DNA of 20,473 nt from Stentor coeruleus (GCA_001970955.1 MPUH01001236.1:1-20473), one strand, 5' to 3'. Positions 8,742 through 17,434 are shown, numbered from the stretch's first letter. Notes: generated from the letters alone by a model not told the origin. Translations and numbers: made by a program.

Positions 8742-9905
8742 ATGGAACCAAGCAGAAGTCCAAGCCCTTCTAAAGTTATTGAAGGATATCTAAGCCGAAT
8801 CCACGTATTACGTCTGAATAAAGATGTAGATAACAGTATACCAAATGCTGAAATCATCAACAATCTGTATAATGAATTGAATAATTACGTTATGAAATTA
8901 GATAAGAAAGTTGGTGGAGTGCTAAAACAACATGAAATGGAGTGTTTGAAGAACTACAAAGATAAAATGTATGCAATACAAAAAGAAATACGACAACTTA
9001 GGGATAAAGCAAACGAAGAAGAAAATAGTAAAAGAAAAGAAAACAAAATCAAAGAATTAGAAGAACATAGAAATAAACTAAAAGAAAGAGCTGAAGAACT
9101 TGATAGACTATGTAAAGAACAAAAAAGGTCACTAGATAAATGGAAAATGAGAGCTGAAGAGATGTTAGATGATAAGAAATTCTATGAAGAACAATTAGAA
9201 GAAGCTAAAAAACAACAAGAAACTCTTAAAAAACAATTAAGAGACTTTGGTGATGGGAGACAAGAAGAAACTGAAATGATATTCGAAAACTCTCCTCAAA
9301 CTTTGAATAAAGTTTCTACTTTTGTCACAAGTAATTCTCCAAACCCAAATTATTTTTCCCAAGTTTCACATAGACTTAAAGAAACAATAGGTCATATGTA
9401 TAGTCAATTAGAAGCTGAAAGAAAAAATCTCAGATCATTAAAAAATGCTAAGACGAATTATTTATTAGAAAAAGGGGAACTTGAAGATTTGTTTTTACTA
9501 TGTGTCGAAGATATAAAAAGAGAGATTTTTGCTAGGAAAATGAAAGCTTCAAGAAGTGTTACTAAAGGGAAAAAAGTTACAGAAAAGGATAGACAAGTTG
9601 AGTTTAGTGAGTTTAAGGAAATTGATAAGAGAAAAGTGATGGAGAATTTTTTGAATAGCGAGAAAGTGCGGAGGTTTTTGTATGAGAAAATGTTTGGGAA
9701 AATTGCAGAAGAGCCGATAACACTTGAGAAAAACATGACTAAATCCCCTCATAAAATATTGGTAAAGTCAAGATCATCATCTAAGCCATCTACTTCTAAT
9801 GGACTTTTATCGCAGATTTTTAGTAGAGCTCAGCTTAGTCCAGAAAGTAAAGGGGATAATAGATCAAGTAGTGTTCCTCCGGACTCTATAAAAAAATCAG
9901 CCTAA
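8742..9905 (+). CDS. coiled-coil protein of unknown function
   Basis: A 387-residue soluble protein. Residues 65-168 form a long, highly charged coiled coil (IKELEEHRNKLKERAEEL and similar). A second helical block at 205-265 ends in a distinctive ELEDLFLLCVEDIKREI. The N-terminus (SRSPSPSK) and residues 330-387 are rich in Ser and basic residues and probably disordered. Proteins of this shape are common in ciliate basal bodies, axonemes and cortical cytoskeleton. That is only a suggestion, as no family signature was recognised. The start ATG follows an A/T-rich flank and the stop is TAA. The gene is divergent from the carrier gene (271 bases between starts) and converges on the hydrolase gene 63 bases away. 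Confidence 0.8.
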   Translation: MEPSRSPSPSKVIEGYLSRIHVLRLNKDVDNSIPNAEIINNLYNELNNYVMKLDKKVGGVLKQHEMECLKNYKDKMYAIQKEIRQLRDKANEEENSKRKENKIKELEEHRNKLKERAEELDRLCKEQKRSLDKWKMRAEEMLDDKKFYEEQLEEAKKQQETLKKQLRDFGDGRQEETEMIFENSPQTLNKVSTFVTSNSPNPNYFSQVSHRLKETIGHMYSQLEAERKNLRSLKNAKTNYLLEKGELEDLFLLCVEDIKREIFARKMKASRSVTKGKKVTEKDRQVEFSEFKEIDKRKVMENFLNSEKVRRFLYEKMFGKIAEEPITLEKNMTKSPHKILVKSRSSSKPSTSNGLLSQIFSRAQLSPESKGDNRSSSVPPDSIKKSA

Positions 9906-9968
9906 GTAATTTTTATTTCTACATTCAACATATAAAATAATTCTCTCATAATAACTTATTATTTAATA

Positions 9969-11015
9969 TTACTTCAAAGTTTCTAAAGCATGATAAATTT
10001 TCTCAGTCAACTCTTTCGGGTTATCCCAATATAAATGATGATCCGAGCCAGTTATAGTATAAATAAGTACCATCCCATTAGATTTTTCTATAACCTCCTC
10101 AGCCCCATCAGGTTTAACCCAATCTCTATCTCCATAGAAAAAAGCCATAGGGATTTTCAATGAATGTATTCTTTGACATAAAGGATTTTTAGCCCATGCC
10201 CCAGGATATAAAACATAAGCTAATCCATATTCCCCACTTCCAGGTAAAAGATTTATTTGTTCAAGATAATTAATCATAACTTTTTCTTCATCTTTCCCTA
10301 TACTTGTAGCTCTATCATGAACCATATGATCTAAAAACAGTTTTCCAAATGGTCCCATAATCCTCATAATAAAAGCTGGTGTTATATTACGAACCCATAA
10401 AAACATGACAAGTTTTTGGATCCATCGAAACTTCCAGTCACCTTTTAACTCATTCATAAAATCATAATCTTTTGGTTGAGTCGGGATCCCTACTGCTGAT
10501 ATAAAAAGAATTTTTTCAACATGCTCTGAATATTTTAAAGTATAACAACCAGCGATATACCCTCCAAAAGAATGCCCAGCAAGGATAAAACGATTTAATC
10601 CCATAACTTTACGGAATTGCTCAATAGGTTCTACAAAAAACGTTTCAGCTGAGTTAGTGTCAAATGCTTTAAAAGTTGGTCTACTGGATCTACCCATACC
10701 TAGATGGTCTACAATATATAAATAATGCTTAGAAGCTAAGTCTTTGATTATCTTGTAGAAAATTAAACCTGATCCTCCGTATCCGTGCAATAAAACTAGA
10801 GGTGGGTTGGCTGGGTCACCACAAGTAAGACAGTATAAAAAGTTGTAAGGGTCAACAGGAACCTTTACTTTTTCGATTGGAATGCCGGTGAACTTGATAA
10901 GGTTCTTCTCTGCGTCTTCGAGAACTTGTGGGTCGTATCTAGTCCATTTAGGCATTTTATTATAGTTTCTAGAATGATATTCATCTATTTGAAAGCTTAT
11001 AAAATATAATGACAT
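9969..11015 (-). CDS. alpha/beta hydrolase of the ABHD4/ABHD5 (CGI-58) family
   Basis: A 348-residue alpha/beta hydrolase. The oxyanion-hole loop is HGYGG (77-81). The nucleophile elbow is GHSFGG with Ser149. The acid is probably in GDRDW (296-299), and His326 or His327 completes the triad. Residues 326-331 (HHLYWD) also form the H-x4-D acyltransferase motif known in ABHD5 and plant relatives. PGSGEYG followed by GAWAKNPLCQRI matches a diagnostic ABHD4/5 stretch. Family members act on N-acyl phospholipids or lysophospholipids, or co-activate triglyceride lipase. ABHD5 of mammals has lost the Ser, whereas this protein keeps it and should be catalytic. The first 20 residues look untypical, and Met21 (codon at 10953-10955), preceded by TATAATAAA, may be the real start. 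Confidence 0.9.
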   Translation of the reverse strand: MSLYFISFQIDEYHSRNYNKMPKWTRYDPQVLEDAEKNLIKFTGIPIEKVKVPVDPYNFLYCLTCGDPANPPLVLLHGYGGSGLIFYKIIKDLASKHYLYIVDHLGMGRSSRPTFKAFDTNSAETFFVEPIEQFRKVMGLNRFILAGHSFGGYIAGCYTLKYSEHVEKILFISAVGIPTQPKDYDFMNELKGDWKFRWIQKLVMFLWVRNITPAFIMRIMGPFGKLFLDHMVHDRATSIGKDEEKVMINYLEQINLLPGSGEYGLAYVLYPGAWAKNPLCQRIHSLKIPMAFFYGDRDWVKPDGAEEVIEKSNGMVLIYTITGSDHHLYWDNPKELTEKIYHALETLK

Positions 11016-11642
11016 ATTTTCCTAATAGGAAAAAAAAAATCGTTATTTTGTAAGGTGTATGTAGAGAAAATAATATTATGATGGTATTGATAATAGTGTA
11101 GGATATTGAGATGATAGATAAGTTATTTGGAAATAGTAAAAAATATGTTTTTTTTAAACTTTGTTAAATGGTAGGGATGAAGTTTTAGTTAAGTAAGTGA
11201 TTTTTTTTTGTATAACTAATAACTATTTTGATGATAAATATTGTTAGGATAGGGTTAAAAATATAGGAAAATTTAGTTTGAATACAAATTATATGTGATA
11301 ATTGTTGATTATTAAAATTATTATCATTAAAGCTAAAGTTGTAATACATAAACTAAAAGTTTGTAATCAATTAACTAGATAATAATTAATCACATATCAA
11401 ATAGTAAAAATAAAAATTAACTTTCTCATAATACATTACAATTTATTAGGAAAAAATACATTTTTATACGTAAATCATATCTAAACTTACTATAACAAAA
11501 ACTACCAAATTCAAATATAAAAAAACAAAATTTTATAACAGCCTAACCAAATATATTCTCTTATCTCAAAACCTTTACAAAAAGAATAATTTTCTTTCTT
11601 AAACCAAATATCTTCATACATATTTTCCATGACGAAATAAAA
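11016..11642. promoter_or_regulatory. divergent 5' flank with a switch in strand bias
   Basis: This spacer serves the hydrolase gene on the left and the small orphan gene on the right. The plus strand has no C from 11042 to 11158. It turns C-rich and G-poor from about 11340 to 11640. The switch lies roughly mid-spacer. A three-codon ATG frame (11629-11640) ends two bases before the start of the right-hand gene. No core promoter element could be assigned. Confidence 0.4.
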
Positions 11643-12014
11643 ATGCTCTCTGAGGACCAATATTTCAAAGCCAAAAGCTTTTTTGGAGTATATAAAGAGA
11701 GTCTAGATTGCTTAAAAGAAATTTCAGCTAAAAAATCGCATGAAAGTTCAACAGAAGCTTTTTATAATAAAGTCAATGAAGCTGTCAATAACAAGCAATT
11801 TGCATTTGACGGATCAGGGAATTTAAATAAAGGTGCTAATCTGAAATCAAGTTATTTTTTTAGACTTAATGAACTTTTTGAGTATGTTTTATTTAGGTCT
11901 AAAGTCCTTCCAAAAGTAGTTGAAAGCAATTCCTATCCACAAGTGTCTGAAGGATTGAACTCAATCATAGACTCTTTGAAGAAAGAAATTGAGACTTTGA
12001 AGAAACAAGCTTAA
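11643..12014 (+). CDS. small hypothetical protein
   Basis: A 123-residue soluble, mostly helical protein of no recognised family. It has no signal peptide, membrane segment or cysteine motif. Residues 35-70 include a loop rich in Asn and Gly (NKQFAFDGSGNLNKG). The last 20 residues (IIDSLKKEIETLKKQ) form a short coiled coil, suggesting oligomerisation or partner binding. Codon composition is like that of its neighbours, and the C-rich, G-poor 5' flank matches the other active genes here, so it is probably a real gene. The stop is TAA. Function unknown. Confidence 0.65.
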   Translation: MLSEDQYFKAKSFFGVYKESLDCLKEISAKKSHESSTEAFYNKVNEAVNNKQFAFDGSGNLNKGANLKSSYFFRLNELFEYVLFRSKVLPKVVESNSYPQVSEGLNSIIDSLKKEIETLKKQA

Positions 12015-12634
12015 TTGTTAGTTAGCTCAATAAGATCTTCTTTTGAAATTTGTATTTAAAAAACTTCGAATGTGTTTTTAGCATAATTATTTCTGACCTA
12101 TTTTTTCATAACTTGATTTAGCTTATTCGTTTACCTATTCAATACCAACTTACTGTATTTAAATTTTACTTATTCTGCAAGAGTTCCTATATATCAAATT
12201 TATCCCTATATTCCTCCTATACCCAACATAAATCATAGTCCATATCATAAACTATTCAACTTCACATACATAAATCACTCCGACTCCAAAATATTTATTC
12301 AACACATTATCAACATTTTTTAAACCTTGAAAATCTTCTACACCTTCCTTACAAAACTAAAACTCTTAATCCTAAAAATAACTCACACTTTTAACTTCCC
12401 TCTAAAACAATCCAAACCTTTTTCATACATTTTCAAAAAAAAAACATACCAAAAATCCTAATTCCACATCTTTTATCATTTCTTTATCTAAACCATAATA
12501 AATACCAAAAAAATCCATTCAAAAAGTCCATTTAAACTCTATTTTCTATACAAAACCAACATCAATTCTCTATATAAAATCGCCTTATCAAAGTCATCTC
12601 ACCCTTTAATTTTGATTGGTCGTTTATAAATAAA
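12015..12634. promoter_or_regulatory. long G-depleted 5' flank of the next gene
   Basis: About 620 bases without a gene. From about 12180 to 12600 the plus strand is rich in A, C and T and very poor in G; 12361-12480 contains no G at all. TATATAAAAT at 12571-12580 is about 55 bases before the next start codon and could be a TATA box, while TATAAATA at 12625-12632 is almost touching it. I saw no coding signal on either strand. Confidence 0.4.
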
Positions 12635-13096
12635 ATGTTCCGAATGATGAGATTGAACATAAAAAAAAGCCTTCCCTCAAGGCTAAAACTTGAAAACAAG
12701 CCTGAAAAAAACTATGACTTTATCAGATACCCTTATGGCAACTCCCCAATCAAAGTTGTAGGTGAATGGAAGATCGATCATTCATATGATTTTGGCCCAG
12801 AACAACTTGACTATGAAGATCATTCAATGTCAATGTTACATCAAAGACCAACTCATTGGCGAAGTTCTTGGCTTTTCTTACTCGCAATGTCATCATGGTG
12901 TTTCTTTTACTTTACATGGGTTGAATTACCATTCCCAGGTATTTTATGGGGTCAAAGTACTATGAATGTTCAGATGAATGGAATTAAGTATTTGAACCAT
13001 AATGAAGAATATCATAATTGGGATAAACTACATGATGAATATAAGAAGAGTATTGCTTCTGAGGATGATGACCTTGAAGAGGTTGATGAGGAATAA
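12635..13096 (+). CDS. small single-pass protein, probably mitochondrial inner membrane
   Basis: A 153-residue protein. The first 20 residues are basic, hydroxylated and lack acids (MFRMMRLNIKKSLPSRLKL), as in a mitochondrial presequence. Residues 77-96 form one hydrophobic, aromatic-rich helix (SSWLFLLAMSSWCFFYFTW). The C-terminal tail is very acidic (SEDDDLEEVDEE). This build (presequence, one helix, soluble tail, many Trp and Tyr) is typical of accessory subunits of respiratory complexes, many of which are specific to ciliates. That role is a guess from architecture only; no subunit family was recognised. The G-depleted 5' flank and clean TAA stop support a real gene. An overlapping frame reading 67 residues was set aside as a shadow. 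Confidence 0.7.
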   Translation: MFRMMRLNIKKSLPSRLKLENKPEKNYDFIRYPYGNSPIKVVGEWKIDHSYDFGPEQLDYEDHSMSMLHQRPTHWRSSWLFLLAMSSWCFFYFTWVELPFPGILWGQSTMNVQMNGIKYLNHNEEYHNWDKLHDEYKKSIASEDDDLEEVDEE

Positions 13097-13300
13097 GATA
13101 GCTTAATAGAAATTTAGAACTTTTATTGTGGGAGTAAATGAAAAGACAAGCTTGTGTATAAGAAAACAGGTTTTTGTTTATGGGTTTATATGAAAATTGT
13201 AGATACTTTAGGTGTTATGATTTTTTTTTCTTTATGAATAAGTGAATAGGTTAGATTTTAAGGGTTTTTTATGTAGTTTTTAAACTTTAAATCATAAAAA
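13097..13300. other. spacer between convergent genes
   Basis: Sequence rich in T and G on the plus strand, following the TAA of the small membrane protein gene. It runs into the duplicated block that flanks the undetermined base. Nothing else is seen. Confidence 0.4.
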
Positions 13301-13469
13301 GTTATTTGGAATTTATGTGAAAATCTTTAAACATTAAATTTAAGATATTGGCAGGACTTTAATATCATTAACTGTGCACATGATNGTTATTTGGAATTTA
13401 TGTGAAAATCTTTAAACATTAAATTTAAGATATTGGCAGGACTTTAATATCATTAACTGTGCACATGAT
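13301..13469. repeat. 84-bp duplication flanking one undetermined base (assembly join)
   Basis: Bases 13301-13384 and 13386-13469 are identical, and the base between them at 13385 is N. Two contig ends overlapping by 84 bp and joined by a one-base gap without merging would give this pattern. The right copy contains the last 14 codons and TAA of the bZIP gene; the left copy repeats them with no gene attached. The true chromosome very probably has one copy, so coordinates to the right of 13385 are likely inflated by 85. Confidence 0.95.
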
Positions 13470-14645
13470 TTCAGCAACATATTTTCGTGAAGTATCAATG
13501 ACTGTATCTTCAACATAAGGTAGGCTTTCAAGGGGAATAATAACTTGCAAATGTTTCAAGTCAACTTTTTCATTCTCAGTATCCCAATGGGCTTGGACTG
13601 TTGGGCAAAATAATGTTGTCAAGGTTTTGCTTTCAAACTTTCTCTCACAAGGGTCGATTTTTTTCAAAAAAAGGGTTTCATTCATCAATTCAACGCGTTG
13701 GCGGCGGTATTTAGCAATTGAGTTTTGTGTATCTACAGACTCAATAAGAGCTTTTTGATACAGATCTTCATATACATTTTCTGCGATTTTTTGTAGACTT
13801 GAGCCCTCAGAATTTTTGAATTCGTTTAAGTCCAACTGGGCTGTAAGTTGTCGGACTACAGGAGGATTTGTGGTTTCTGATAAGCTGTTTAATAAGACAA
13901 ATACTGATAATAGGGTGGCTAATCCAAGAGTTGCGGCTTTAAACCCTGGGAAAGAGTTCGCATTTGTACCACCAAGGTGCATTTGTGCTAGTTGGTTTTT
14001 TAAGTATTGATTTTCTCTATGGAGTTGTTGGATTTTGTATTTTAAACTATTGGTTTGTTGCTTGAGCTCTTGATTTTCTACTTCGATTTCCTTAATATAC
14101 GCTTTTTTTTTGTCTCTAGACTGCTGAGCTGAAATCCTATTCCTAATAATCTGTTTCATTTTTTTCTTTTCCCCTTCATCAAGGTCTAAACTCTCATCAA
14201 TAATTTTTTCCTGTATATCTTTATTGCTCTTCAGATTTTCACTTTCTTGAACACGTCTTTTTGCATGTTCTCTTTTAATCACCCTTTTGCACTGTGCCGA
14301 GCCAGATATGTTTTTTAAATCATCAATATCAAGGCTTCGGCATTTTTCACAGACTTTCATCGAGGCAACTATCAAAAGATTTTCCGACCTTTTACGTTTT
14401 TTTCTTGTCACTGAAGAATCTTCAAGTTTAATCAAATTTTTATGGCAAATTTCACATAAGTAAGTAATTGATGAGTCTATAAGATTTGATGGCTGAGGCT
14501 CTTTAGCTTCAGGGAAAAACTCTGGGTCTGAAAGACAGAGATCACCACTTGATGGAAGGTAAGGTAATGAGTATTTATCATCATAACCAGTTGATGATGT
14601 GTCTGATAGTATATCGCAAAAGTCTTCGTGCTTAAGGCAATCCAT
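13425..14645 (-). CDS. bZIP transcription factor with a membrane anchor (ATF6 / plant bZIP28-like layout)
   Basis: A 406-residue protein. An acidic N-terminus (1-60) may activate transcription. Cys64, Cys67, Cys99 and Cys102 form two CxxC pairs (CEIC and CEKC) that could bind zinc. The basic region contains NRISAQQSRDKKK (169-181), and a leucine zipper follows to about residue 222. Residues 234-254 (GFKAATLGLATLLSVFVLLNS) form a likely membrane helix. After it comes a 150-residue tail with RQLT at 265-268, resembling the RxLx site of site-1 protease, and Cys333, Cys347 and Cys395. This order is that of ER-anchored stress sensors freed by intramembrane proteolysis. bZIP identity is firm, the membrane anchor probable, the proteolytic activation inferred. 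Confidence 0.85.
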   Translation of the reverse strand: MDCLKHEDFCDILSDTSSTGYDDKYSLPYLPSSGDLCLSDPEFFPEAKEPQPSNLIDSSITYLCEICHKNLIKLEDSSVTRKKRKRSENLLIVASMKVCEKCRSLDIDDLKNISGSAQCKRVIKREHAKRRVQESENLKSNKDIQEKIIDESLDLDEGEKKKMKQIIRNRISAQQSRDKKKAYIKEIEVENQELKQQTNSLKYKIQQLHRENQYLKNQLAQMHLGGTNANSFPGFKAATLGLATLLSVFVLLNSLSETTNPPVVRQLTAQLDLNEFKNSEGSSLQKIAENVYEDLYQKALIESVDTQNSIAKYRRQRVELMNETLFLKKIDPCERKFESKTLTTLFCPTVQAHWDTENEKVDLKHLQVIIPLESLPYVEDTVIDTSRKYVAEIMCTVNDIKVLPIS

Positions 14646-15010
14646 TTTTTAAGGTTTATATGATAGAATAGAGTATATCGGGTGAAGGTTTATAAGGTTT
14701 ATAAGGTTTATACAGTAAATAAAAATTATATGTAAAAGTATGGTTTTTTGGGTAATATAAACATGATAGAATAGAGTATATCAGGTGAAGGTTTATAAGG
14801 TTTATAAGGTTTATATAGTAAATAAAAATTATATGTAAAAGTATGGTTTTTTGGGTAATATAAACATTAAGGTTTATGTAAAATATGATATTTATTTATG
14901 TTGTTGTACATAATAATACTGATAATATATAATTATTCAATTTTATCGTCTAAAAAATATCAAAAACCTAAACCTCAGTGTATTATAATTAAACAAGTAA
15001 ATCTAAGTAA
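14646..15010. promoter_or_regulatory. 5' flank of the bZIP gene and 3' flank of the RCC1/BTB gene
   Basis: The left part, 14661-14866, is a 103-bp tandem repeat poor in C on the plus strand, like the 5' flanks of the other minus-strand genes. The right part (14870-15010) is plain AT-rich sequence leading to the TAG of the RCC1/BTB gene. No gene is seen here. Confidence 0.4.
14661..14866. repeat. 103-bp tandem duplication at the 5' side of the bZIP gene
   Basis: Copies at 14661-14763 and 14764-14866 differ at two positions only: G to A in TATCGGG versus TATCAGG, and C to T in ATACAG versus ATATAG. Inside each copy AAGGTTTAT occurs three times in a row. The array begins 15 bases from the bZIP start codon and so lies in its leader or promoter. 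Confidence 0.95.
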
Positions 15011-17434
15011 CTATGATTTGAGATATCTCATAATCTCCAAAAGGCTATCTTTATCAAGATCCTCAATCGCCGAGGTCTTTAAAATCTCCTCCGAATATTC
15101 CTGCATAAACACCAAACAGCATTCTTTCAATCTATCACACTGATAATTCTTTGAATATTTAAACAACAAAGCCGTATTCTCTATATTCAAACTGCTAATA
15201 AGCATCAATTCACATCGAGTCTTCAAAGAAGTTAATGAAAACCTTTCGCACATAGTCAAAAGTTCATTAATCCCTTTAAGATCTATAATTAATTCATCAC
15301 AATAAATATATCTTAATACTGTAATCATATCATCATAACAAACATCTCCAATATCTACAATTCCTTCTTTAGCTTCACGAAAACCATGACAATATAAAGC
15401 TGAGAAATATTGACTTCTACTTGCTAATACTACACGATGACAATAAATTGGTTTATTTTCAACCATTAGAATAACATCACTTAAATCTTTTTTATTCAGT
15501 TCATTTAATAAAGATTGGCCTAATGGGAATTGTTTTTTTGATGGGGTATCTGGAGCATCATTAATATGACTTTCTAGAATTATAGCTTCGGTTAACATAC
15601 GGGAATAAGATTCAGGAGGGAGAATTGCTGCACGGCCATCTGGGAGGAAGAGAAGACCTTTAATATTGTTTTCTTGTTGAATTGGAAGTGGTTCTGGGAT
15701 ATAAGGACGGAGTTTTTGCATGAGGAGGTATTGACAGATGTTTGCAAGTTCGGCTAGTTGGAATTTGTGAGCGAAGCTGAAATACTCAAGTAACTGGCTA
15801 AACCCTTGATAATTTATCGACTCTGTTAATATTTCCATATCATCCAAATAGAAATACTCCAACAACTTCGACACAACTTTCTTCGAATACTCCAACTGCA
15901 TATTCGAAACACCCATAATCTGTTCTTTTAAATATTCTGACCTTGAGGCAATAATAATCTTATGGCAATACAAACTTTCTTCTCTACCATTATTCTTAAC
16001 AATAAAAGCAAAATCAGTAAACTGTGGAACCTTAAAATAAGAATACAAATCCAAAGCAATCGATTTTGGTGGAGGTTCTGTAACAATAACATTATGCACC
16101 CCTCCACAAGCAAGTGATATAACTCTTTTAGGTAACAATGTCGATACAAGTTTTGGTACAGGTTGATAACTAACACTTTTAGGTTCACTTTCTCTCTGAT
16201 ACCTAGGAATTCTAACTTTTGATTGTTCTGGTACATGATACACAATTCCTAACTGTCCACAATTTGAAGCTCCAAAACTATAAACAACTCCAGTACTGGT
16301 TAAAACTAAAGTATGAGCTTCTCCACAAGCAACTGATATAATATTTTTACCTTTTAATTTAGCAACAAGGCTTGGAAATGGTTGATAAGGTGACTCATCA
16401 GCATCTCTTGGTAAAAAATCAAGTTCTTCTAAACCTAATTGTCCACAAGCAGCAGCACCCCATGTATAAGCATCACCTGAATTAGCTAATGCAACACTAT
16501 GTGAATCCCCACAAGCAATATAACCAATTTTCATTTTCCTTAAACTTTCAATTTGTTTTGGAACTGGCATAAAAGGACAATCATCAACATCAACAGGTAG
16601 ATTTTTTATAACCCCTAATCCTAATTGACCAAAAGATCCTCCACCAAAACAATAGATTCCCCCATCTTCACTTAAGACTAAAGTATGAACATCACCACAT
16701 GCTGCCATGATAAGTTTCACGTATTTTAATGCAGCTACTAATTTAGGAGTTGGATGATATGGATAACCATCTTCATCAAATGGAAAAACACTTGTATCAG
16801 GATGTCCTAATTGTCCACATGCTCCTGCACCCCAAGTATATAAATGACCTTCTTCAGTAACTGCAACAGTATGTGCTTTTCCACAACAGATATGCCGAAC
16901 ACTTATATTAAGACTATCAACAACTCTAGGTTCAGGTTGGAAAGGACACCCATCTTCATCTTTAGGCATTGTTGTTGTATCTGGATGTCCTAATTGACCA
17001 CAACCTCCTCCTCCCCATGTTAAGACTATTCCATCACTTGTTAAAGCTGCAGAATGAGCATCACCACAGGCTACCATAATAATAATCAAGTCACCTAAAC
17101 TTTCTATAAGCCGAGGCTCAGGATGGTATGGATAACCTTCTGAGTCTTTAGGCATTTCTTCAATTTTACTTAAACCGAGCTGTCCACATGCACTTGCACC
17201 CCAAGCAAAGACTTTACCATTATTTGACACTGCTAGAGAATGCCCGTCACCTCCTGCAACTTGACAAATTTTATATGCTGATAATGCTTTTACAGGTGTT
17301 GGAGTGTTTTGATATGGAAAACCATCTGAGTCTTTGTTCAGTTTTAAAATTTCTAATGGTGAAAGTCCTAACTGACCCATCTCACCTGAACCCCAGGTGT
17401 ACACTTCGCCTCCAATTTCATCTAGATTATCCAT
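15011..17434 (-). CDS. RCC1-repeat protein with two BTB domains
   Basis: An 807-residue protein. Residues 10-455 are seven RCC1 repeats, each with a WG/FG-x-x-x-x-GQLG turn (GQLG at about 20, 84, 146, 207, 269, 331, 393) and an ACGD-x-H-type strand, so a complete seven-blade propeller. Two BTB domains follow: about 474-575 (DFAFIVKNN, CHKIIIASRSEYLK) and 650-745 (DVILMVENKPIYCHRVVL, ASRSQYFSAL), then a BACK-like tail to 805. BTB proteins often serve as substrate adaptors for Cullin-3 ubiquitin ligases, and RCC1 propellers bind proteins or chromatin. A Cullin-3 adaptor role is thus likely but inferred. Six repeats carry an added acidic D-x-[DE]-x-x-P-[YF] loop. The gene is divergent from the Rpt2 gene. 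Confidence 0.92.
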   Translation of the reverse strand: MDNLDEIGGEVYTWGSGEMGQLGLSPLEILKLNKDSDGFPYQNTPTPVKALSAYKICQVAGGDGHSLAVSNNGKVFAWGASACGQLGLSKIEEMPKDSEGYPYHPEPRLIESLGDLIIIMVACGDAHSAALTSDGIVLTWGGGGCGQLGHPDTTTMPKDEDGCPFQPEPRVVDSLNISVRHICCGKAHTVAVTEEGHLYTWGAGACGQLGHPDTSVFPFDEDGYPYHPTPKLVAALKYVKLIMAACGDVHTLVLSEDGGIYCFGGGSFGQLGLGVIKNLPVDVDDCPFMPVPKQIESLRKMKIGYIACGDSHSVALANSGDAYTWGAAACGQLGLEELDFLPRDADESPYQPFPSLVAKLKGKNIISVACGEAHTLVLTSTGVVYSFGASNCGQLGIVYHVPEQSKVRIPRYQRESEPKSVSYQPVPKLVSTLLPKRVISLACGGVHNVIVTEPPPKSIALDLYSYFKVPQFTDFAFIVKNNGREESLYCHKIIIASRSEYLKEQIMGVSNMQLEYSKKVVSKLLEYFYLDDMEILTESINYQGFSQLLEYFSFAHKFQLAELANICQYLLMQKLRPYIPEPLPIQQENNIKGLLFLPDGRAAILPPESYSRMLTEAIILESHINDAPDTPSKKQFPLGQSLLNELNKKDLSDVILMVENKPIYCHRVVLASRSQYFSALYCHGFREAKEGIVDIGDVCYDDMITVLRYIYCDELIIDLKGINELLTMCERFSLTSLKTRCELMLISSLNIENTALLFKYSKNYQCDRLKECCLVFMQEYSEEILKTSAIEDLDKDSLLEIMRYLKS

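Noticed and set aside
9458..9752. Minus-strand frames inside the coiled-coil gene
   Set aside because: They are Phe- and Ser-rich mirrors of a Lys- and Glu-rich coding strand with no independent support.
12180..12620. A hidden minus-strand gene in the G-poor spacer
   Set aside because: Readable runs there follow from the biased composition. The same bias occurs 5' of other genes, and no domain-like pattern was found.
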